Of a stretch of 5,808 nt of DNA, positions 1-4,745 are shown one piece after another. Position numbers and translations under genes: made by a program. The stretch comes from Methanobacterium sp. GTDB lineage: Archaea > Methanobacteriota > Methanobacteria > Methanobacteriales > Methanobacteriaceae. A model generated the notes under the pieces. That model was given only the letters and a program-made list of their open reading frames with translations. It was not told the DNA's origin and made no database searches. Positions within the stretch are counted from its first letter, which is position 1; each line of letters opens with the position of its first letter. The stretch is taken from positions 249 through 6,056 of the forward strand of contig PMMY01000300.1 in NCBI GenBank assembly GCA_003162655.1, read 5' to 3'.

Positions 1-164
1 ATATGTTTTATGACTTTAGAAAATATCCAAATATTATTTTAATATAACATTAAATGGATTGAATTCTTATTCTTTTGTAAATTCAATAATAAGAAGAAAA
101 AATTAATGGGTTTTACTCTGGATAGAGATCAATATATTTTACCTGGAAATTATTATTCAATAGT

Positions 165-262
165 TTAAAATTTCAGTCTCTCAACAATTGCACCTGATAT
201 CAGTGCTACTGTAATGGCAGCGAATGTCATCTGTATCATTTGAATACTTCATTATTCGGCAC
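165..262 (-). pseudogene. Remnant of an ammonium transporter (Amt/MEP/Rh) gene
   Basis: Read on the minus strand, bases 239 down to 165 encode M-I-Q-M-T followed by FAAITVALISGAIVERLKF and a TAA stop. This matches the conserved third transmembrane segment of Amt transporters, where the family has FQ-x-x-F-A-x-I-T-x-x-L-I-x-G-A-x-x-E-R-x-x-F. Just upstream, bases 262 to 242 read V-P-N-N-E-V-F in another frame. Two extra bases (241-240) separate the two pieces, so the segment that should run P-N-N-x-x-F-M-I-Q is broken by a frameshift. A stop replaces the residue expected after K-F. Nothing like the rest of the ~400-residue transporter is recognisable on either side. I read it as a decayed gene fragment. 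A chance match over about 30 residues seems unlikely, but no search was run. Confidence 0.8.
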
Positions 263-674
263 TATACAAAGTAAATGATACTAAACAACAATTGAAAATT
301 AATTTAAACGAATATTTTCCATTATAAAAACAATATCATCAATATATAATTTCAACTAAATAATGTTAAGATGAACAAATCTTTAGATTTTCATTATATT
401 ACTAAGTTTTGTTTAAATTCAAATTTAGTATTATTTTTGTTTAGATATTACATTTAATCATTTTTTTTGTATTATTGCTTCTATCTTATATTCAGATCTT
501 AAAAACTATAATAAAAAAGAGCAATTAATCATTTTATTTTTATGCAAAATTCTACAAAAGAAATTCTTTAAAAAGAAATATGAATAAGGAATAACATAAA
601 CAAAGAAAAAGTGTTATTTTAAGAATAGGTATTTTGAAATTAGCTGTTAAAATGTAAAAATAATTCATTAATAT

Positions 675-680
675 GGTGGT
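675..680 (+). promoter_or_regulatory. Ribosome binding site of the HEAT-repeat gene
   Basis: GGTGGT lies seven bases before the ATG at 688 and can pair with the CACC part of the archaeal 16S rRNA 3' end. It supports this start. The only nearby upstream ATG, at 673, runs into a TAA stop after three codons. Confidence 0.55.
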
Positions 681-687
681 ATAAAAA

Positions 688-1248
688 ATGGAACGTGAAG
701 CAAATATTGAAAGACTGATTCAGACACTGAAGGATGATGACGAACTTGTTCAAGATCAAGCTGTAGGACTACTGGAAGAAATAGGTGAACCTGCTGTAGA
801 TCTTTTAATCGTTGCTGCAGAGGATAATGATAAAGACATCAGAAGGGGTTCAATACGCGTCCTTGGGAACCTTGGTGATGATAGGGCTATAAATGTTCTA
901 ATAGAATCCCTTAGAGATCCAAACAAATGGGTTCGAAGAGGAGCTTCAACTGCCCTAGGAAACATGGGAAATTCTGCAGTTGATGATCTAATAGCGACAT
1001 TAAAAGATGAAGATTGGCGTGTTAGAGGCGGAGCTGCCTGGGCCCTAGGTAAAATAGCTAATAAAAAAGCAGTGACACCACTAATTGATACCATGGAAGA
1101 CGAAAGTGGTTTTGTTAGAGGTGGAGCAGTCTGGGCCCTCGGCAACATTGGTGATGAAAGATCAATAGAACCTCTAAAAAGAGCTTTAAATGATAAAAGC
1201 AGTTATGTAAGAAGGGTTGCAGAGAAATTTTTAAACCAACTAGAGTAA
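688..1248 (+). CDS. HEAT-repeat (PBS lyase-type) protein
   Basis: A 186-residue protein made almost entirely of about six helical repeats of 30-31 residues, starting near residues 6, 35, 67, 97, 128 and 159. The repeat signature is A-V-x-x-L-I-x-x-L-x-D-x-x-x-x-V-R-x-x-A-x-x-A-L-G-x-I-G. Examples are WVRRGASTALGNMG (81-94) and FVRGGAVWALGNIG (142-155). These are short HEAT/EZ-type repeats of the kind found in CpcE-like phycobilin lyases. Methanogens make no phycobilins, so a lyase label would be misleading. Such proteins usually act as soluble scaffolds for protein-protein contacts. No signal peptide, membrane segment or catalytic motif is visible. The gene stands alone, with 183 bases to the next gene. 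The partner is unknown. I recall a similar protein beside malate dehydrogenase in Methanothermobacter (MTH187), unverified. Confidence 0.93.
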   Translation: MEREANIERLIQTLKDDDELVQDQAVGLLEEIGEPAVDLLIVAAEDNDKDIRRGSIRVLGNLGDDRAINVLIESLRDPNKWVRRGASTALGNMGNSAVDDLIATLKDEDWRVRGGAAWALGKIANKKAVTPLIDTMEDESGFVRGGAVWALGNIGDERSIEPLKRALNDKSSYVRRVAEKFLNQLE

Positions 1249-1268
1249 ATTGAAATATTGATTAGTTC

Positions 1269-1283
1269 AACTATAGGATAGTT
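1269..1283 (+). repeat. Small perfect hairpin after the HEAT-repeat gene
   Basis: AACTAT-AGG-ATAGTT forms a six-pair stem with a three-base loop, 21 bases after the HEAT-gene stop codon. It could protect or mark the mRNA 3' end. There is no clean T-run after it, so I do not call it a terminator. Confidence 0.3.
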
Positions 1284-1290
1284 ATTTATC

Positions 1291-1376
1291 AATATAAAAT
1301 AATTTATGATAGTTAACAGCTCAATTTTAGCTTTGTCTGACAATTTAATTTTTAGAAAAATAATCAAGTATACATA
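1291..1376 (+). promoter_or_regulatory. Candidate promoter region of mdh
   Basis: Two TATA-like boxes precede mdh. One is AATATAAAAT at 1291-1300, which would start transcription near 1320 and leave a leader of about 110 bases. The other is TATACATA at 1369-1376, which would start near 1400 and leave a leader of about 30 bases containing the ribosome binding site. The second gives the more usual geometry. The first is flanked by two copies of GATAGTTA (1277-1284 and 1308-1315). The choice between them is open. Confidence 0.35.
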
Positions 1377-1418
1377 ATCAGAAATTAATTCAATTTAAAC
1401 ACAGTATCAGACAGATCT

Positions 1419-1424
1419 GGGGGT
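1419..1424 (+). promoter_or_regulatory. Ribosome binding site that fixes the TTG start of mdh
   Basis: GGGGGT ends seven bases before the TTG at 1432. It pairs with the CCUCC of 16S rRNA if one G-U wobble is allowed. It decides the start in the absence of an ATG at this point. Confidence 0.6.
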
Positions 1425-1431
1425 ATTCAAA

Positions 1432-2379
1432 TTGAAAGTTAGTGTAATTGGAGCATCAGGGAGAGTAGGAAAGGCAACAGCATTTTCTCTAGCAGAGGAG
1501 AATGCTGTAAACGATTTGGTGCTCATATCACGTAAGGAAAGCATTGATAAAGTTGAAGGGGAAGCTTTGGATATGTACGATGCCCTTGCAGCTAAGGATG
1601 TAAATGTTAAGATAACTGCATCTTATGACTTTGAAGATGTTAAAGGCTCAGATGTAATTGTTTTAAGCGCAGGAAAGCCAAGAAGCGCAGGAATGTCCCG
1701 GATGGATGTTGCTATACCCAATGCCAAGATCGTGGCAGAGTACTCAAGGGCAATTGCAAAATTTGCACCAGATTCCATAATACTTGTTGTAACCAATCCC
1801 GTAGACATAATGACTTTTGTAGCTTTAAAAGCATCTGGATTCGATAAAAACAAGGTTTTCGGACTTGGAAACCACCTCGATTCTCTCAGACTTAAAAATC
1901 TCATATCACAACACTTCAACATCCATGTCAGCGAGATCCACACCAGGGTAATGGGAGAACATGGAGATAACATGGTACCGATCATGAGTTCTACATCAAT
2001 AGGAGGAATATTACTCAAATATTTCAAGGGCTATGATGATTTTGACATGGATAGAACAGTTGAAAAGGTTAAAAATGCAGGAAACTATGTTATTAAAAAG
2101 AAAGGAGCAACAGAATACGGGCCTGCCTTTGCAATCTCCAATATTGTCACTATAGTCTTAAATGATGAAAAAAAGATATTGACAGTAAGTGCATTCCTCG
2201 ATGGTGAGATAGAAGGTGTAGCAGATGTTTGTTTGGGTGTTCCCGTTAAGCTGGGAATAGGCGGCATAGAGAGGATAATTCCGATCATTATGACTGAACG
2301 TGAAAGGAAAGCATTTTTAAAAGCTGCTGAAACAGTTAAAAGTGAAACAGATTCTGTGATTAAAGCCATAAATTTGTAA
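1432..2379 (+). CDS. mdh: Malate dehydrogenase (archaeal LDH-like type)
   Basis: Interconverts malate and oxaloacetate using NAD(P)(H) in the cytoplasm. In methanogens it serves the incomplete reductive branch leading to 2-oxoglutarate. The 315-residue length is normal. The N-terminal Rossmann loop is GASGRVG (7-13). All catalytic positions are present: R84 (the position that selects malate over lactate), R90, N122 in VTNPVD, D150 and R153 in LDSLR, and proton-relay H177 in GEHGD. The second strand ends in LISRK (31-35), with Ser/Arg where NAD-specific enzymes carry an acidic residue, so NADP(H) use is likely. The start codon is TTG. The next internal ATG (Met48) would remove the nucleotide-binding loop, and the reading MKVSVIGASG is family-typical. 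It is monocistronic and converges with a small minus-strand gene. Confidence 0.96.
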   Translation: MKVSVIGASGRVGKATAFSLAEENAVNDLVLISRKESIDKVEGEALDMYDALAAKDVNVKITASYDFEDVKGSDVIVLSAGKPRSAGMSRMDVAIPNAKIVAEYSRAIAKFAPDSIILVVTNPVDIMTFVALKASGFDKNKVFGLGNHLDSLRLKNLISQHFNIHVSEIHTRVMGEHGDNMVPIMSSTSIGGILLKYFKGYDDFDMDRTVEKVKNAGNYVIKKKGATEYGPAFAISNIVTIVLNDEKKILTVSAFLDGEIEGVADVCLGVPVKLGIGGIERIIPIIMTERERKAFLKAAETVKSETDSVIKAINL

Positions 2380-2421
2380 TTGTACCAAATATTTAATTTT
2401 AAATTGTAATTAATATTTTTT
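2380..2421 (+). terminator. Probable T-rich terminator of mdh
   Basis: The 40 bases after the mdh stop are almost pure A/T and finish in T6 at 2416-2421, the usual form of intrinsic termination in archaea. The next gene is on the opposite strand, so transcription should end here. Confidence 0.4.
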
Positions 2422-2459
2422 AACGCCTGTTTCTAAGATTTAAATAATCTATGGTAATT

Positions 2460-2478
2460 AAAGAAAAATAAAAAGAAA
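2460..2478 (-). terminator. T-rich terminator of the small minus-strand gene
   Basis: On the minus strand this stretch reads as three T-runs interrupted by single C or A bases (T3 C T5 A T5 C T3). It lies about 40-60 bases after the stop codon of the small membrane-protein gene and fits an archaeal poly-T terminator. Together with the T-run at 2416-2421 it closes two convergent transcripts. Confidence 0.55.
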
Positions 2479-2518
2479 TTTACTTAAAATGCGTCTAAAG
2501 CCAATTGAATAATTTAAT

Positions 2519-2785
2519 TCATTTAACTGTTTTATTATTAGTGCCGATACTAGTAGACGAATTAGTTTTTTTAGTTGTATTCTGTTGTACTGTTGTTGGT
2601 TGACTTGTATTTGTTGTGGTTGTGGTAGTTGTTTTATGAGTTGTACCATTAGATATGTTTCCAGTTGAGTTGTTGGAAACATTGATTGAAACATTTCCAG
2701 CACCTTGATAAAGACCCACAAAATAACCGCCAATACCTGCCACAGCAACCAAAACAGCAATCAAAATAATGATCTTATTTTCCAT
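2519..2785 (-). CDS. Small membrane-anchored Thr/Ser/Asn-rich protein, probably glycosylated
   Basis: An 88-residue protein I cannot assign to a named family. Residues 5-25 form one hydrophobic segment (IIILIAVLVAVAGIGGYFVGL), a signal anchor with no clear cleavage site. The remainder is a low-complexity tail rich in Thr, Ser, Asn and Gln, with a T7 run at 52-58. The tail has ten N-X-S/T sequons, at N31, N35, N38, N39, N43, N46, N59, N69, N75 and N84. If the tail lies outside the cell, where archaeal oligosaccharyltransferase (AglB) acts, it would be heavily glycosylated. The ATG at 2785 is preceded on its strand by AAGGAGGGG (2803-2795), a strong ribosome binding site. That signal and the TATA box further up argue for a real gene despite the low complexity. 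An overlapping frame (2760-2458) has neither signal. The function is unknown; a surface stalk or cell-wall-facing protein is a guess. Confidence 0.8.
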   Translation of the reverse strand: MENKIIILIAVLVAVAGIGGYFVGLYQGAGNVSINVSNNSTGNISNGTTHKTTTTTTTNTSQPTTVQQNTTKKTNSSTSIGTNNKTVK

Positions 2786-2796
2786 TAGTTTGAGCC

Positions 2797-2801
2797 CCTC
2801 C
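2797..2801 (-). promoter_or_regulatory. Strong ribosome binding site of the small membrane-protein gene
   Basis: On the minus strand this is GGAGG within AAGGAGGGG (2803-2795). It lies 11 bases before the ATG at 2785, or 9 bases if counted from the last G of the run. It identifies the correct frame in a low-complexity stretch where several frames are open. Confidence 0.7.
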
Positions 2802-2830
2802 TTCGATTGATTATTAATTATTATTTTACA

Positions 2831-2838
2831 AATTTATA
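2831..2838 (-). promoter_or_regulatory. TATA box of the small membrane-protein gene
   Basis: TATAAATT on the minus strand. A start about 25 bases downstream falls near 2808, just before the ribosome binding site, leaving a short leader of about 20-25 bases. The spacing is what an archaeal promoter should show. Confidence 0.5.
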
Positions 2839-2972
2839 GCTAACCAACTATTTTAATGGTTTCCATGTTTTTGAAAATTTATCGATAATACTATTTATCA
2901 TTAAGTATATTAATTCAGTGGGAAAATTAAAATATTAATGTGAGATCTAAAAAAAGATTATTTTTAATAAAG

Positions 2973-2980
2973 TTTATATA
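2973..2980 (+). promoter_or_regulatory. Consensus archaeal TATA box upstream of pdxT
   Basis: TTTATATA is an exact match to the core archaeal TATA motif and is preceded by purine-rich AATAAAG, as expected of a BRE. Transcription would start near 3003 and leave a leader of about 200 bases before pdxT. Weaker boxes nearer the gene are TTTATATG (3107-3114), TTATAAAG (3139-3146) and AATATAAA (3157-3164). More than one start may be used. Confidence 0.4.
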
Positions 2981-3106
2981 AGTGTTCAGTTATACCCCTT
3001 ATCATAGTCTAAATTCTGAACATTGTACAAAAAATATTCCATAAAAAAGTTATATTTCAAAATACAGGTTAAAATAAAGGTTTTTCGGCAAATCTATTCC
3101 GGTAAA

Positions 3107-3146
3107 TTTATATGATATATCCATCAAATAAGATTACCTTATAAAG
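3107..3146 (+). promoter_or_regulatory. Alternative proximal promoter of pdxT
   Basis: TTTATATG (3107-3114) and TTATAAAG (3139-3146) would place transcription starts near 3138 and 3168, giving leaders of about 60 and 30 bases. The first box directly follows the imperfect palindrome at 3081-3106. The second sits inside the inverted repeat ATTACC/GGTAAT. I cannot decide from sequence alone which TATA box is the main one. Confidence 0.35.
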
Positions 3147-3201
3147 TTGGCAGGGTAATATAAAAGACATAAATAACTTTCTTAAAAGAGATGGAATTCA
3201 A

Positions 3202-3777
3202 ATGATTAGTATAGGAATTTTAGACTTACAAGGAGATGTTTCAGAACATTTTGAAGCCTTAAAAAAAGCGCTCAAAAAAATGGACATAAAATCAGATATT
3301 ATAAGGGTGAAAACAGTTTCAGATCTTTCCAAATGCGATGGACTAATAATCTCAGGAGGAGAGAGCACAGTTATAGGCAAACTCATGGATAAAACTAATA
3401 TGAAACTTGCAATAATTGATCAGAATATTCCAGTAATGGGAACCTGTGCTGGATTGGTGCTCCTTGCAACAGAAACAGATTACAAACAACCATTACTTGG
3501 ACTCATTGATATGAAAGTCAAAAGAAATGGATTTGGCCGTCAAAAGGCATCATTTGAAGAAGAAATTGAAATTTTCGGGAGTAAATATAGGGGAGTTTTT
3601 ATAAGAGCACCCTACGTTGAAGAATTAAAAGAGGGAGTCATAATAGCAAAACTCAGGGATAAAATAGTTGCATTGGCATCTGGAAAACATATTGCCACTG
3701 CTTTCCATCCTGAGCTTACAAATGATACAAGGATTCATGAGTACTTCATTAAGGAGGTATTGAAGTGTGTGGAATAG
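3202..3777 (+). CDS. pdxT: PdxT, glutaminase subunit of pyridoxal 5'-phosphate synthase
   Basis: Hydrolyses glutamine and passes ammonia to the PdxS subunit, which builds pyridoxal 5'-phosphate. It is a class I (triad) glutamine amidotransferase of 191 residues, the normal size. Family motifs are LQGD (9-12), SGGEST (51-56), GTCAG with nucleophile Cys82 (80-84), RNGFGRQ (108-114), IRAP (134-137) and FHPEL with His169 and Glu171 (168-172). The triad is intact. The SGGEST and RNGFGRQ motifs separate it from HisH and other triad amidotransferases. Its ribosome binding site is weak (GAGATGG at 3188-3194), unlike its neighbours. An ATG at 3191 reaches a stop after four codons, so 3202 is the start. 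pdxS is not in the window. The last 13 bases overlap the next gene, whose ribosome binding site lies inside pdxT, so the two are probably co-transcribed and translationally coupled. Confidence 0.96.
   Translation: MISIGILDLQGDVSEHFEALKKALKKMDIKSDIIRVKTVSDLSKCDGLIISGGESTVIGKLMDKTNMKLAIIDQNIPVMGTCAGLVLLATETDYKQPLLGLIDMKVKRNGFGRQKASFEEEIEIFGSKYRGVFIRAPYVEELKEGVIIAKLRDKIVALASGKHIATAFHPELTNDTRIHEYFIKEVLKCVE
3753..3758 (+). promoter_or_regulatory. Ribosome binding site of the amidotransferase gene, inside pdxT
   Basis: GGAGGT within AAGGAGGTAT lies six bases before the GTG at 3765, inside the pdxT reading frame. The match is strong and fixes the GTG start, which places Cys at position 2 as the enzyme requires. 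Confidence 0.85.
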
Positions 3778-4682
3778 CAGGAGTTGTATTTAAAGACAAA
3801 AAACTTCACCCAGTTGGCAATGCATTAACCAAGATGCTAGATGCATTACAGCATAGAGGACCAGATTCTGCTGGTTTCGCAATATATGGAGGTCTCGGAC
3901 TGGAAGAAAATGAGTACCTCTTAAACATCGAAGTCAAAGAAAAATCAGGTCTTCTTGAATCCGTGAAAAATACGGTAAACAAAGCAACACCAATAAAAAA
4001 AGAGGAAATAATTCCCTCAGTTGAAAATTATATTATCTACCGATGTAAAATTGGATTAAAATCTTTTTCAGAGTTAAAACCCCTTATAATGGACATTGAC
4101 AAAATTGATGATGTTATAGTTCTCAATGGAGCTCATTCATTTGAAATGATAAAAGATGTGGGCCTAGTAAAAGACATAGCATCTAGATATGATACAAGAT
4201 CCAAAATGGGAACACATGGAATTGGTCACACAAGGTTTTCAACAGAAAGTCTAGTTGACAGATATCATGCACACCCATTCCAAAGTTACATTATACCAGA
4301 CATTACAGTGGTGCACAACGGCCAGATAACCAATTACTGGAAAATAAGGGATCCATTAGAACGTAAAGGTCATATATTCGAAACTAACAACGACACTGAG
4401 TGTATTGTACACTATATAGCAGATAAATTATCAGAAGGTTATAAACTTGAAGAAGCACTCGAACAGTCTGTTATAGACATGGACGGGCCATTCTCATATA
4501 TAGTTGGAACACCTGATGGCGTCGGAATAGCAAAGGATCAGTTAGGCCTCAGACCTGGAGTAATGGCTGAAAACAACGAAATCTTTGCCATAGCATCAGA
4601 AGAAGTTTCTCTACGTGAAGTAATGGACACTCATGATATAGACCAGATATCACCTGGAGAAACAAGGGCTTACACAATTTAA
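3765..4682 (+). CDS. Class II glutamine amidotransferase, glutamate synthase subunit
   Basis: The glutaminase piece of archaeal split glutamate synthase: it releases ammonia from glutamine for transfer to 2-oxoglutarate by the separate FMN synthase subunit. The GTG start puts Cys at position 2, which becomes the N-terminal nucleophile after Met removal (MCGIAGVV). Other Ntn-amidotransferase motifs are QHRGPDSAG (29-37), GHTRFST (154-160), HAHPF (168-172), NGQITN (185-190), TNNDTE (207-212) and GLRPG (261-265). About 100 residues (roughly 45-145) separate the first two motifs; this stretch is insert-like and without a recognised motif. The 305-residue length excludes a complete PurF, GlmS or asparagine synthetase, which carry a second catalytic domain. 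The GXGXG gene downstream favours the glutamate synthase role. It overlaps pdxT by 13 bases. Confidence is high for the class and good for the role. Confidence 0.92.
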   Translation: MCGIAGVVFKDKKLHPVGNALTKMLDALQHRGPDSAGFAIYGGLGLEENEYLLNIEVKEKSGLLESVKNTVNKATPIKKEEIIPSVENYIIYRCKIGLKSFSELKPLIMDIDKIDDVIVLNGAHSFEMIKDVGLVKDIASRYDTRSKMGTHGIGHTRFSTESLVDRYHAHPFQSYIIPDITVVHNGQITNYWKIRDPLERKGHIFETNNDTECIVHYIADKLSEGYKLEEALEQSVIDMDGPFSYIVGTPDGVGIAKDQLGLRPGVMAENNEIFAIASEEVSLREVMDTHDIDQISPGETRAYTI

Positions 4683-4695
4683 AGATTATGGAATA

Positions 4696-4714
4696 GTTAA
4701 TATGCAATATTAAC
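4696..4714 (+). repeat. Perfect 8-bp inverted repeat between the amidotransferase and GXGXG genes
   Basis: GTTAATATGCAATATTAAC is a perfect dyad with 8-base arms and a 3-base centre, lying in the only non-coding gap (63 bases) within the cluster. It could be an RNA hairpin for processing or attenuation, or a protein-binding site on DNA. No T-run follows, so it is not an obvious terminator. Confidence 0.5.
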
Positions 4715-4734
4715 GGGATTATTGGTAAAAATTA

Positions 4735-4740
4735 AGGTGA
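4735..4740 (+). promoter_or_regulatory. Ribosome binding site that fixes the GXGXG gene start
   Basis: AGGTGA, within AAGGTGATT, is a near-perfect Shine-Dalgarno match five bases before the ATG at 4746. It rules out the in-frame TTG at 4722, which would put this signal inside the coding region and has none of its own. Confidence 0.8.
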
Positions 4741-4745
4741 TTACA

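Larger units (their letters stand above)
1..687. other. AT-rich region without an intact gene
   Basis: No convincing coding frame with a start codon and ribosome binding site is seen on either strand. The only recognisable content is the ammonium transporter remnant at about 165-262, which is visibly less AT-rich than its surroundings. Bases 270-687 are extremely A/T-rich, with homopolymer runs such as T8 at 461-468. They show no tRNA, CRISPR or insertion sequence end that I can see. The promoter of the HEAT-repeat gene should lie in the last ~100 bases, but I cannot choose a TATA box there with any confidence. Confidence 0.7.
2786..3201. other. Divergent intergenic region with promoters and dyad sequences
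   Basis: This 416-base AT-rich gap contains no coding frame I can support. It separates the minus-strand small gene from the plus-strand pdxT cluster and so must hold both promoters. Apart from the TATA boxes listed separately, it contains three inverted repeats on the pdxT side: 2983-2989 with 3016-3022, an imperfect palindrome at 3081-3106, and 3133-3138 with 3154-3159. I see no known riboswitch or small RNA. Confidence 0.6.

Noticed and set aside
58..95. Interleaved 8-base inverted repeats (58-65 with 80-87, 64-71 with 88-95) resembling a pseudoknot
   Set aside because: The arms are almost all A/T, overlap each other by two bases and leave no room for loops. Chance in AT-rich DNA is the better explanation.
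182..294. CAACAATTG present twice (182-190 and 286-294) around the Amt remnant, as possible target-site duplication
   Set aside because: One copy lies inside the conserved coding fragment, and no insertion sequence or terminal inverted repeats are present between them.
429..587. Plus-strand open stretch of about 52 codons in the AT-rich upstream region
   Set aside because: It has no ATG, GTG or TTG start in frame and no recognisable motif. The composition (Lys, Phe, Leu, Ile, Tyr) is what random A/T-rich DNA gives. It could be gene debris, but nothing supports that.
756..1148. Minus-strand open frame of 130 codons opposite the HEAT-repeat gene
   Set aside because: It is the mirror of a repeat-rich gene with biased codons, has low-complexity Ser/Pro/Arg content, and has no supporting family motif.
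1623..2027. Minus-strand open frames opposite mdh (also 2085-2369)
   Set aside because: The plus strand encodes an unmistakable malate dehydrogenase with all catalytic residues. The opposite frames show no motifs.
2458..2760. Alternative 100-codon minus-strand frame overlapping the small membrane protein
   Set aside because: It lacks the ribosome binding site and TATA spacing that the 2785-2519 frame has. Its openness follows from the low-complexity repeat of the same DNA.
2786..3201. NrpR nitrogen-regulation operator (GGAA-N6-TTCC) expected upstream of nitrogen genes
   Set aside because: I found no match by eye in this region or in the 4683-4745 gap.
4722..4745. TTG at 4722 as the start of the GXGXG protein
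   Set aside because: The near-perfect ribosome binding site at 4735-4740 would fall inside the coding region, while it is ideally spaced from the ATG at 4746.
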